Positions 33,401-39,911 of a stretch of DNA of 64,000 nucleotides are shown here, in pieces (positions within the stretch are counted from its first letter, which is position 1; every line of letters begins with the position of its first letter). The notes beneath the pieces are model-generated. The model did not search any database. It saw only the letters and a program-made list of their open reading frames with translations, and had not been told where the DNA came from. The position numbers and the translations under genes were made by a program. The DNA lies in the NCBI GenBank assembly GCA_021824575.1, contig JAKAKJ010000023.1, positions 1 to 64,000 of the forward strand. Direction: 5' to 3'. Source of the DNA: Chloroflexota bacterium. GTDB taxonomy: Bacteria > Chloroflexota > Anaerolineae > Anaerolineales > Villigracilaceae.

Positions 33401-34109
33401 GCCAGTGATAACCATACCATTCAAGCAACAAGACTTTCAAATCAGCCTGCGCCGACGCATATTCGTTGGCGCGCTTCGCCTGGCGCTCAAGGCTTTTGAT
33501 GCGCGGTTCAAGTTCGGCCATAATGTCGAGCACGCGCTCGAGATTCCGCTGCGTATTTTCGAGACGCTTGATGGCATCCTCGCGGCGGACGCGATAAAGT
33601 CCAACGCCCGCGGCTTCCTCGAAGAGACGGCGGCGCTCATCGGCTTTCAGCGCCAGCGAAGCATCTACTAATCCTTGACCGAGAATCGTATATGTCCGCT
33701 CCGAAAGCCCGGACGCCGCCAGCAATTCATTCATGTCACGCAGACGAACCTGCTGGCCATTCAACAAATAATCATTATGCCCATCGCGATAAGCGCGGCG
33801 CGTGATCGCGACTTCCGCGAAATCAACCGGAAGCCAGCTCGTGCTATTATCGAAAACGATTTCCGCCGAAGCCATTCCCGCACGCGGACGATGCTCCGAG
33901 CCGGAGAAAATCATGTCTTCGGTTTTTTTGCCGCGCAAAAGCGTGTAGGATTGTTCGCCCAGCACCCAGCGCAGGGAATCGGCAATGTTCGATTTGCCCG
34001 AGCCGTTCGGCCCAACAATCGCGGTAATTCCGCTCGCGAATTCGAAGACCATTCGCGAAGCGAACGTTTTATATCCGTGCAGTTCCAGGGATTTGAGGCG
34101 AAGAGGCAT
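30495..34109 (-). CDS. smc: Chromosome segregation protein SMC
   Basis: The 1204-residue ATPase has the head Walker A (IVGPNGSGKSNIADSLRWVL, from about residue 30), long coiled coils, a hinge at about residues 515-680 (GYAEGARYLLEAARQSRLNARGALSA), a second coiled coil, and the C-terminal signature LSGGERSLTAIALVFALL with Walker B CVMDEVDAMLDEANV. It entraps DNA and organises the chromosome with ScpA and ScpB, which are not in this window. It is immediately downstream of rnc, a common bacterial pairing. Confidence 0.97.
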   Translation of the reverse strand: MPLRLKSLELHGYKTFASRMVFEFASGITAIVGPNGSGKSNIADSLRWVLGEQSYTLLRGKKTEDMIFSGSEHRPRAGMASAEIVFDNSTSWLPVDFAEVAITRRAYRDGHNDYLLNGQQVRLRDMNELLAASGLSERTYTILGQGLVDASLALKADERRRLFEEAAGVGLYRVRREDAIKRLENTQRNLERVLDIMAELEPRIKSLERQAKRANEYASAQADLKVLLLEWYGYHWHHAQQQLNDARETVRVQEGKVNESREVYAKAQAEYSQFRERLSGLRAELNTWHRESSDLHSQRESVSRDLAVLEERQRALSASHAALLAEQERSANEEKLARERLTEVEQEASRLQAEFEEAKTQLASAQQALQTRQTERQTADGQLQFARNTITTLHSQRAELQARLDELATRLESQKQKSESVQQAIQSAEAEVKRAEQIHRSAQTAREKMGEAVQKAIAEYESKKTEVEKLDADRRAKLEERVARQAEYSRAQAQLDILMQAEQSLVGYAEGARYLLEAARQSRLNARGALSASLDVPAELETAIASALGDTLDAVLLETNQVEEALRLLESDDAGRAALVPLDGQSNHSLNKPGDADCLGIAAELVNAPDELRAAVKLLLGHTLVVRDRQAARRLVSGIPAHARIVTLRGEVFRADGLIIAGKSASPSGSTLSRPRQKRELGETLTYLNERLDDLNRAVEKLSNDLNAAQKALANHEEDLRTSRAEFENTQSAEQKALVDLETVRRQFDWQKSQREELQKEIADAEKDRERLSASVSENEAKTNQAQEGIRRLTSQFNELSLDEAQEQVAYWTTRLAVVEQSSSGVQSRNSERQQNIDRLVLQQQDAQARQGEIEHQLKELEEEKIILHGREGELHAQIEELRVKIEPAEKDLESAEQEENRLQEIETNAQRNLANAERILGQVQLEQLRKQEALELLQQKIVDDFGLVSFEYAANVEGPVPLPLEGLVQQLPVVTELSPDLEDHLTRQRAHLRRMGPANPDAKQEYDTESERYSFMSAQVQDLRQAETDLHQVIAELDELTRQEFSRTYEAVDKQFRAIFTRLFGGGSAHLSLTDPDNLIETGIEIEARLPGRREQGLSLLSGGERSLTAIALVFALLKVSPTPICVMDEVDAMLDEANVGRFRDLLIDLSKDTQFIVITHNRNTVQAADVIYGITMGRDSASQVISLKLDEISEEMLGGSRT

Positions 34110-34150
34110 GGTTCAGTTTATGATTTCCAATTTATTTTTAGTATCACCGG

Positions 34151-34873
34151 TCAGCGAATGTCCAATGTTTCCAGCGCAATCTCCGCCGCAACCTGTTCAG
34201 CCACTTGTTTGCTTGGACCTTTACCGCGTCCATAAGCCTGATCTTTCAGCCGGACCTCCACCTCGAAAACTTTGGCATGGTCAGGCCCGCTCTGACTCAC
34301 CACCACATAACGAGGCGTTCCCAATTTTTGAGATTGCGCCCATTCCTGGAAATGACTCTTGGGATCGTAGATTTCCGCGCGCAGGAGAACGCGTTCGCGG
34401 ACAGAATCCAGCAATGGTTCCATGAATCTCTCGACCGCGGGAAGGCCGAGGTCAGGCTCCAGATAAATCGCGCCGACCACGGCTTCGAAGGTCGAGCCGA
34501 GCAAATTGTCACGTTCGCGCCCGCCCGAAGCGTCTTCCCCGCGTCCCATCCGCATGGCCTTGCCTAGTTCGAGGCGGCGGGCGAATTCAGCCAACTGCTC
34601 ATTGCGGACCAAAGCGGAACGCATGCGCGTCAGCGCGCCTTCGTCCATTTCGGGGCAATGATTGTAAACCCATGCGCCGACGATGAAATCCAACACCGCG
34701 TCGCCGAGAAATTCCAAACGCTCGTTATCCTCCGATACATTCGGATTCTCGTTGAGATACGAACGATGCGTCAACGCACGCGTCAACAGCGCAAGATTGG
34801 TAAAGGTCAAACCCAGCCGCCTCGCTAAATTGGCCGGGGACTCAGGCAAACCTGCTTCCATTTGAGATGCCAC
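34151..34873 (-). CDS. rnc: Ribonuclease III
   Basis: The 240-residue enzyme cuts double-stranded RNA in rRNA maturation and mRNA turnover. The RNase III signature ERLEFLGDAVLDF lies near residue 50, the second acidic site is in NLLGSTFEAVVGAIYLEPD, and a C-terminal double-stranded RNA-binding domain spans about 165-238 (HAKVFEVEVRLKDQAYGRGKG). The GTG at 34873 has GGGAG 5 bases upstream; an ATG at 34861 is an alternative. It is co-directional with smc. Confidence 0.96.
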   Translation of the reverse strand: MASQMEAGLPESPANLARRLGLTFTNLALLTRALTHRSYLNENPNVSEDNERLEFLGDAVLDFIVGAWVYNHCPEMDEGALTRMRSALVRNEQLAEFARRLELGKAMRMGRGEDASGGRERDNLLGSTFEAVVGAIYLEPDLGLPAVERFMEPLLDSVRERVLLRAEIYDPKSHFQEWAQSQKLGTPRYVVVSQSGPDHAKVFEVEVRLKDQAYGRGKGPSKQVAEQVAAEIALETLDIR

Positions 34874-34879
34874 GGGAAC

Positions 34880-34912
34880 TCCCTGGAACTCAGGGAGCGC
34901 ACTCCCCTCACC
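34880..34912. repeat. Small hairpins upstream of rnc
   Basis: CTCCCTG and CAGGGAG flank a short loop, followed by CCTCACC/GGTGAGG. These inverted repeats lie between the rnc start and the aldo/keto reductase promoter region. They may be part of the CCCTCACCC repeat family. Confidence 0.4.
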
Positions 34913-35044
34913 CAGCGGTGAGGAAAAAGCGGCCCATCAGTTCCAAATAAAATTTTAAGGTGATTTTATCGCGAAACAACCTGACTGGCTATATACAACG
35001 CGCGGGACATTTTGAGATACAATCGCCCAATCTCTGGAGGCCAC

Positions 35045-35980
35045 ATGGACAACGCTGTTAGCAACGAAGTGCGTTTTTTGCACGCGATTGAATTGGGATT
35101 GGGAGCCTGGTCGTGGGGCGACAGGGTGGTCTGGCAATATGGACGCGGCTACACCGACGATGACATTCGCCAGGCATTTCAGGCCTCCATCACAGAGGGA
35201 ATCCGTTTTATTGACACAGCCGAAGTCTACGGGTCGGGCCGCTCCGAACGCATGACCGGACAATTTCTCAAGGAGACCGACCAGCCCGTTTTGGTCGCGA
35301 CCAAATTCTTCCCGATGCCGTGGCGGCTGACAAAAGATTCAATTCCATCTGCGCTCAAACGCAGCCTTGACCGGCTCGGACTCGAGAAAGTGGATCTATA
35401 TCAAATCCATTGGCCGACACCGCTGCTTAGAATCGAACGGATGATGGAAGGCTTGGTAGCCTGCGTTGACAAAGGCTGGGCACGCGCGGTCGGTGTCTCA
35501 AATTTCGACCAGCCGCAAATGCTGCGCTCGTATTCCGCCTTGGAGCGAAAAAGTGTTCCGCTCGCGTCGAATCAAGTTCACTACAGCCTGCTCAATCGCA
35601 AAGTCGAAAAGAATGGATTGCTGGCGCGCTGCAAGGAGTTGGGAATACGCCTGATCGCGTATAGTCCGCTCGAAATGGGATTATTGACCGGCAAGTACAC
35701 CCCCGCGAATCCGCCGCCCGGCAGCCGCGGGGGACGATATGCAAGTCTGATCCAAAAATTAGCCCCGGTGCTCAAACTCATGACAGAAATCGGGCAGGAT
35801 CACGGCGGCAAATCCAACGCACAAGTTGCGCTGAACTGGGTAATATGCAAAGGCGCGTTACCCATCCCCGGCGCAAAGAATGCTGCACAAGCTTTACAGA
35901 ATGCGGGTGCGCTTGGATGGAAATTGACCGACGAAGAAATGGCAAAACTTGATGAAGTCAGCGACAAAACCGCTCAATAA
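35045..35980 (+). CDS. Aldo/keto reductase
   Basis: The 311-residue TIM-barrel oxidoreductase has the tetrad Asp and Tyr in RFIDTAEVYGSGRSE near residue 60, the Lys in VLVATKFFPMP, and the catalytic His in YQIHWPTPLL. The cofactor-binding segment at the end is GALPIPGAKNAAQALQNAG. It should reduce carbonyl compounds with NADPH; the substrate is unknown. The start at 35045 has GGAGG 5 bases upstream, while an earlier in-frame start at 35012 does not. Confidence 0.9.
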   Translation: MDNAVSNEVRFLHAIELGLGAWSWGDRVVWQYGRGYTDDDIRQAFQASITEGIRFIDTAEVYGSGRSERMTGQFLKETDQPVLVATKFFPMPWRLTKDSIPSALKRSLDRLGLEKVDLYQIHWPTPLLRIERMMEGLVACVDKGWARAVGVSNFDQPQMLRSYSALERKSVPLASNQVHYSLLNRKVEKNGLLARCKELGIRLIAYSPLEMGLLTGKYTPANPPPGSRGGRYASLIQKLAPVLKLMTEIGQDHGGKSNAQVALNWVICKGALPIPGAKNAAQALQNAGALGWKLTDEEMAKLDEVSDKTAQ

Positions 35981-36016
35981 AAACAGAAGCAAAATTTCTC
36001 CGATTCAGAATCTTTA

Positions 36017-36025
36017 TGCTATAAT
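36017..36025 (+). promoter_or_regulatory. Extended -10 promoter of the aspS-asnS leader
   Basis: TGCTATAAT is a perfect extended -10 element; the TATAAT box is at 36020-36025. Transcription should begin at about 36032, within a few bases of the leader ATG at 36035. No good -35 box is present, as is common for extended -10 promoters. Confidence 0.75.
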
Positions 36026-36034
36026 ACCGCCACC

Positions 36035-36121
36035 ATGAACGGCAACATCAGCTTCGCCAACAATAATAACAACGATAATGACGACAATTCGCATGTCGCT
36101 GGGCGAAGCTTTGCAGGTTGA
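36035..36121 (+). CDS. Asn/Asp-rich leader peptide of the aspS-asnS operon
   Basis: ATG at 36035 opens a 28-codon frame closed by TGA at 36119-36121. It begins MNGNISFA, and residues 9-18 are NNNNNDNDDN, ten consecutive Asn or Asp residues. In total 9 of 28 residues are Asn and 3 are Asp. The genes that follow encode aspartyl- and asparaginyl-tRNA synthetases, so the codons match the products. The ORF is too short for routine gene calling. There is no Shine-Dalgarno sequence and the promoter places the 5' end almost at the ATG, so translation is probably leaderless. Like the trp and pheST leaders, it should act by where the ribosome stalls. The peptide itself probably has no function. Confidence 0.85.
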   Translation: MNGNISFANNNNNDNDDNSHVAGRSFAG

Positions 36122-36171
36122 TAAAAAACCCAAGTCAAACCAATCGCCCGACGCCAATGCGTAGGGCGATT
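36050..36171 (+). promoter_or_regulatory. Ribosome-mediated transcription attenuator of aspS-asnS
   Basis: Four pairing segments are seen. Segment 1, AGCTTCGCC (36050-36058), just before the Asn/Asp run, is fully complementary to segment 2, GGCGAAGCT (36102-36110), just after it. Segment 2 overlaps GGGCGA (36101-36106), which can instead pair with TCGCCC (36144-36149) in segment 3. Segment 3 (AATCGCCC, 36142-36149) forms the terminator with segment 4. A ribosome stalled on Asn or Asp codons would cover segment 1, freeing segment 2 to hold segment 3 and prevent termination. A ribosome that reaches the stop codon would cover segment 2 and allow termination. A small hairpin CGACA/TGTCG (36082-36098) lies within the loop. 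The pairing is seen in sequence; the mechanism is inferred. Confidence 0.8.
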
Positions 36172-36179
36172 TATTTTGT
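36142..36179 (+). terminator. Attenuator terminator before aspS
   Basis: AATCGCCC (36142-36149) pairs with GGGCGATT (36164-36171). After one mismatch ACGC (36151-36154) pairs with GCGT (36159-36162) around loop CAAT. TTATTTTGT follows. It lies between the leader peptide and aspS, with no gene ending here, as expected for a conditional terminator. Confidence 0.85.
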
Positions 36180-36186
36180 ATATAGA

Positions 36187-36295
36187 ATGTCATTGCGAGT
36201 GGCACCTTGTCGCTACGCAGCAATCTCAAGCGACCTTCAAGAATTCGTTTGATGAGGCCAGGAGATTGCTTTGGGCTTCGCCCTCGCAACGACAT
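36187..36295. repeat. GTCATTGCGAG-type palindromic repeat
   Basis: ATGTCATTGCGAG (36187-36199) and CTCGCAACGACAT (36283-36295) are near-perfect inverted ends. Inside are CAGCAATCTC and GAGATTGCTTTGGGCTTCG. It is inserted between the attenuator terminator and the aspS ribosome binding site. Relatives lie at 15029-15122, 54991-55078 and 59806-59882. Confidence 0.8.
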
Positions 36296-36318
36296 ATAGC
36301 AAAATTTGGAGGCATCTT

Positions 36319-38088
36319 ATGTACAAAACTCATACCTGCGGGGAACTGCGAGTAGTTCATGCGGGGCAGAAAGTGACACTGGCCGGATGGGTGCATCGCC
36401 GCCGCGATCACGGCGGAGTGGTTTTCTTCGATTTACGCGACCGTTACGGAATTGTCCAAATCACCATTAATCCCGATGTTTCCAAAGAAACCTTGAACGT
36501 CGTTGCCGATGTTCGCTTCGAATGGGTCTTGCAAATTGTTGGCACCGTTCAAAAGCGGCCCGCCGGAATGGAAAACCCGAACATGGCAACCGGCGAAATC
36601 GAAGTCATCGCCAGCGAAATCAACGTTCTCAACCCCGCGAAAACTTTGCCTTTCATGGTCAACAACGGCGACACGAACGAAGCCGACGAAAACACGCGCC
36701 TCAAATACCGCTACCTCGACTTGCGCCGCGAGCGGATGCGGGAAAATATCATCCTGCGTCACCGCGTGATCAAATTTATGCGCGATTACCTCGATAAGCA
36801 AAACTTCATCGAAATCGAAACACCAATTCTCTTCAAAGCCACGCCCGAAGGTGCGCGCGACTATCTTGTTCCGTCGCGCGTGTACCCGGGCCAATTTTAT
36901 GCCCTGCCCCAGTCGCCTCAACAGTTGAAACAATTGCTGATGGTCGCGGGCATGGATCGCTATTTCCAGATCGCGCGCTGTTTCCGCGACGAAGACCAGC
37001 GCGGCGACCGTCAGCCCGAATTCACGCAACTCGATCTTGAAATGTCGTTCGTCCATCGTGACGACGTGCTGGCGATGGTCGAGGGTCTCTACACAGCGAT
37101 GATCCCCGCAGTCACACCGCACAAAAAAATTCTTTCGTCGCCGTGGCCGGTGCTTTCGTACACCGATGCCATCGAGAAATATGGATCGGACAAGCCCGAC
37201 CTGCGCTTTGGAATGCAGCTCATTGACGTGAGCGACGTTTTTGCAAAGAGCGACTTCCGCGTCTTTCAATCCGCCACTGAAGCGGGCGGCGTGATCAAGT
37301 GCATCGTCGCGCCTGACAGCGCGGATATGTCCCGCCGCGAAGTGGACGAGCTGACCGAAGTCGCGAAATCATTCGGAGCGAAAGGATTGGCTACTTTAGC
37401 GGTGACCGCTGAAGGTCCGAAAGGAACCGCTGCAAAATTCGTCAAGCCAGAGGAATTTGAAGCAGTCAAATCCAAAGTCGGAGCAAAGCAAGGCGATTTG
37501 ATTTTATTCGCCGCAGATCAACGCGCAGTCGTCAACAAAGTCCTCGGTGGATTGCGACTCGTTTTTCGCGATAAACTTGATTTAGCCGATAAAGATGTGA
37601 TGGCATTCGCCTGGGTCGTGGATTTTCCGATGTTCGAATGGAACGAGGAAGAAAAGAAATGGGATGCCGCGCATCATCCGTTCACGATGCCGAAGATGGA
37701 AGACCTGCCGAAGTTCGAAACGAATCCCGGCGAGATTTTTTCGGACGCGTATGACATGGTATGCAATGGTTATGAAATGGCGTCCGGCTCGATCCGCATC
37801 CATCGCCGCGACATTCAGTTTAAAATATTTCAATTGCTTGGTTTGAAGGACGAAGAAATTCAATTGAAGTTTGGTCACATGCTCGAAGCCTTTGAATACG
37901 GCGCGCCGCCGCACGGCGGCATGGCCCCGGGCATTGACCGGCTCGTGATGCTGCTGGCGGACGAACCGAACATTCGCGAAGTGATTGCCTTCCCGAAAAA
38001 CTCCGGTGCGCGTGATGTGATGGCCGACGCGCCGTCGTCTGTTGAGCCGAAACAATTGAAAGAATTGCATATAAAGATCGTTGAATAA
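36319..38088 (+). CDS. aspS: Aspartyl-tRNA synthetase
   Basis: The 589-residue class II synthetase has an N-terminal anticodon-binding OB domain (GWVHRRRDHGGVVFFDLRDR), class II motif 2 (FQIARCFRDEDQRGDRQPEFTQ, here split in words), the bacterial GAD insertion in the middle (about 290-410), and motif 3 near the end (GGMAPGIDRLVMLLADE). The bacterial-type layout and the presence of asnS downstream suggest an enzyme mainly charging tRNA-Asp. The ATG at 36319 has TTTGGAGG upstream; earlier in-frame starts fall inside the repeat. It is the first gene of the attenuator-controlled operon. Confidence 0.97.
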   Translation: MYKTHTCGELRVVHAGQKVTLAGWVHRRRDHGGVVFFDLRDRYGIVQITINPDVSKETLNVVADVRFEWVLQIVGTVQKRPAGMENPNMATGEIEVIASEINVLNPAKTLPFMVNNGDTNEADENTRLKYRYLDLRRERMRENIILRHRVIKFMRDYLDKQNFIEIETPILFKATPEGARDYLVPSRVYPGQFYALPQSPQQLKQLLMVAGMDRYFQIARCFRDEDQRGDRQPEFTQLDLEMSFVHRDDVLAMVEGLYTAMIPAVTPHKKILSSPWPVLSYTDAIEKYGSDKPDLRFGMQLIDVSDVFAKSDFRVFQSATEAGGVIKCIVAPDSADMSRREVDELTEVAKSFGAKGLATLAVTAEGPKGTAAKFVKPEEFEAVKSKVGAKQGDLILFAADQRAVVNKVLGGLRLVFRDKLDLADKDVMAFAWVVDFPMFEWNEEEKKWDAAHHPFTMPKMEDLPKFETNPGEIFSDAYDMVCNGYEMASGSIRIHRRDIQFKIFQLLGLKDEEIQLKFGHMLEAFEYGAPPHGGMAPGIDRLVMLLADEPNIREVIAFPKNSGARDVMADAPSSVEPKQLKELHIKIVE

Positions 38089-38098
38089 TAAACAAACG

Positions 38099-38127
38099 GT
38101 AGGGGCACAGCGACGCTGTGCTCCTAC
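38099..38127. repeat. GTAGGGGC-type palindrome between aspS and asnS
   Basis: GTAGGGGCACAGCG and CGCTGTGCTCCTAC form a 14-bp stem (one G-U pair) with a one-base centre. It lies within the operon, 10 bases after the aspS stop. Without a T run it is not a convincing terminator. Confidence 0.75.
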
Positions 38128-38145
38128 AAAACATTGGAGGCAAGC

Positions 38146-39489
38146 ATGCCAGAAATCATTCGTGTTGATGAAATTTCAAAATATGACGGTCAGGAAGTGA
38201 CCATTCAGGGCTGGGTCTATAATCGCACCGACAAAGGCAAACTGGTTTTCCTGTTGGTGCGCGATGGAACCGGCTTTGTTCAATGTGTAGCCTTCAAAGG
38301 CGATCTTGACGAGAAACTTTTCGATCAAGTGATGAGACTGCCGCAAGAGTCAGCAGTGGTCATCACCGGGCCCGTCCGCGCAGACAAACGCGCACCCGGC
38401 GTCCCCGGCGGATATGAAATCGGTGTGAAGAAAATCAAGATCGTGCAAACCGCCGACGCGGATTATCCGATGTCGCTCAAGGATCACGGTGTGGATTTTG
38501 CGCTCGACAATCGCCACCTGTGGATTCGGATGCCGAGTCAGTGGGCGATTTTGCGCGTCCGCTCGACGGTGATGGCGGCCACGCGCGAATGGCTCGACAA
38601 TAATGGCTTCATCGCGATGGATACGCCGATCCTGACTCCCGCCGCCGCTGAAGGCACGACCACACTTTTTGAAACTGAATATTTCGATGAAGGCAAAGCC
38701 TATCTTGCGCAGACCGGTCAGCTTTATAACGAGGCAAATATTTTTGCGTTTGGAAAAGTCTATTGCTTCGGGCCAACGTTTCGCGCGGAAAAATCAAAGA
38801 CGCGCCGGCATCTTACCGAGTTCTGGATGCTCGAACCGGAAATGGCTTTCTGCGATCTCGACGGTTTGATGGAAATCGAAGAGCAGATGGTCACGCACAT
38901 TGTCCAGCGCGTGCTTCGAGATCGAAAACCGGAATTGCTTTCGCTTGGACGCGATCTATCCAAACTCGAAAACATCAAAGCGCCGTTTCCACGCATTTCG
39001 TACGACGACGCGGCAAAGATGATCAATGAACTGCGCGAAAAAGAGACTGATCCCGAAAAGAAAGAATTGCTCAAATTCGATTGGGGAATTGATTTTGGCG
39101 CGCCGCACGAAACGGCCATCACACAACAATTCGATAAACCAGTATTTTGTTATGGTTACCCCACCGCGGTCAAAGCGTTTTACATGGAACCATGGCCGAA
39201 TAGACCTGAAGTCTGCAAGTCCGTTGATTTGCTGGCGCCGGAAGGCTACGGCGAAATCTGCGGCGGCTCGGAGCGTATCAGCGACCATGATTTGTTGCTC
39301 AAACGAATTCGCGAACAGAAACTCCCTGAAGAAGCATTCAAGTGGTATCTCGAATTGCGGAAATACGGTTCAGTTCCGCATTCGGGATTTGGCATGGGCG
39401 TGGAACGCGTCACATCGTGGATTTGCGGAATCGAACACGTGCGCGAGGCAATCCCGTTTCCGCGAACGATCAAACGCGTTTATCCGTAA
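38146..39489 (+). CDS. asnS: Asparaginyl-tRNA synthetase
   Basis: The 447-residue class II synthetase has an OB-fold anticodon domain (TIQGWVYNRTDKGKLVFLLV), motif 2 (CFGPTFRAEKSKTRRHLTEF) and motif 3 (FGMGVERVTSWICG). The EGTTTLFETEYFDEGKAYL segment and the C-terminal FPRTIKRVYP are typical of AsnRS. It charges tRNA-Asn directly, so this organism need not rely only on amidation of Asp-tRNA-Asn. GGAGG lies 7 bases before the ATG at 38146. The gap after aspS is short and holds only a repeat, so the two are one operon. Confidence 0.97.
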   Translation: MPEIIRVDEISKYDGQEVTIQGWVYNRTDKGKLVFLLVRDGTGFVQCVAFKGDLDEKLFDQVMRLPQESAVVITGPVRADKRAPGVPGGYEIGVKKIKIVQTADADYPMSLKDHGVDFALDNRHLWIRMPSQWAILRVRSTVMAATREWLDNNGFIAMDTPILTPAAAEGTTTLFETEYFDEGKAYLAQTGQLYNEANIFAFGKVYCFGPTFRAEKSKTRRHLTEFWMLEPEMAFCDLDGLMEIEEQMVTHIVQRVLRDRKPELLSLGRDLSKLENIKAPFPRISYDDAAKMINELREKETDPEKKELLKFDWGIDFGAPHETAITQQFDKPVFCYGYPTAVKAFYMEPWPNRPEVCKSVDLLAPEGYGEICGGSERISDHDLLLKRIREQKLPEEAFKWYLELRKYGSVPHSGFGMGVERVTSWICGIEHVREAIPFPRTIKRVYP

Positions 39490-39493
39490 TTTT

Positions 39494-39521
39494 GTAGGGG
39501 CGACTGGCCGGTCGCCCCTAC
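39494..39521. repeat. GTAGGGGC-type palindrome, likely terminator of asnS
   Basis: GTAGGGGCGAC (39494-39504) pairs perfectly with GTCGCCCCTAC (39511-39521), followed on the plus strand by CGTTTTAAT. On the minus strand its edge supplies the TAG stop codon of the VanZ-like gene (39518-39520). Confidence 0.8.
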
Positions 39522-39877
39522 CGTTTTAATCGAACCGCCAGCCATGCAAAGAGCGCCACGCCGAGATAACTTGCGGCCAAATCGAGCAGATCGAATGTGC
39601 GTTTGGGGAACCAAATTTGCGAGAGTTCTTCGAGACCAATTAGCAGGGCAAGAATCAAACTTGTGATAACAGCGAGCCGCTTGAAGTCCGAGGCAGGACG
39701 CGCCTCGAAGACACTTAAATTCACGATCAGACCCAGCAGTCCAAATAGAATGAAATGTCCAGCCTTGTCGCCGTAAGGAAAGTCGTACAGTGCCTGCAGA
39801 AAACCGAGGCGGCCTTCATCTGCGAGGACGATGATCGCGAGAATAACGAGTCCAAAGAAGATGGCCCAGCGCTTCAT
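39518..39877 (-). CDS. VanZ-like membrane protein
   Basis: The 119 residues carry four hydrophobic segments and the VanZ-family motifs: YGDKAGHFILFGLLG in the first half and GLEELSQIWFPKRTFDLLDLAAS in the second. The role is uncertain; family members affect teicoplanin sensitivity or carry unknown functions. The start is the ATG at 39877, immediately after the T tract of a hairpin, with no Shine-Dalgarno. The next upstream in-frame start lies inside dedA. The stop codon is provided by a repeat. Confidence 0.8.
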   Translation of the reverse strand: MKRWAIFFGLVILAIIVLADEGRLGFLQALYDFPYGDKAGHFILFGLLGLIVNLSVFEARPASDFKRLAVITSLILALLIGLEELSQIWFPKRTFDLLDLAASYLGVALFAWLAVRLKR

Positions 39878-39904
39878 AAAAATCGAGACGCCTTGCGGCG
39901 TCTC
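39878..39904 (-). terminator. Terminator after dedA, abutting the VanZ-like start codon
   Basis: On the minus strand GAGACGCC, loop GCAA, GGCGTCTC (39885-39904) is followed by GATTTTT. The T tract runs directly into the ATG of the next gene. It ends the dedA transcript or acts as a switch for the downstream gene. Confidence 0.75.
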
Positions 39905-39911
39905 ATTGATT

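Noticed and set aside
36014-36295. Minus-strand ORF of 93 codons across the aspS leader
   Set aside because: It is antisense to the leader and repeat; the plus-strand leader ORF, attenuator and repeat explain this stretch better.
36035-36319. T-box riboswitch controlling aspS
   Set aside because: The T-box consensus (AGGGTGG followed by ACCGCG) and the long specifier stem are absent; the Asn/Asp-coding ORF and alternative pairing fit peptide-type attenuation.
36433-37269. Minus-strand ORF of 278 codons opposite aspS
   Set aside because: It is antisense to conserved class II synthetase motifs, with no start signals or family match.
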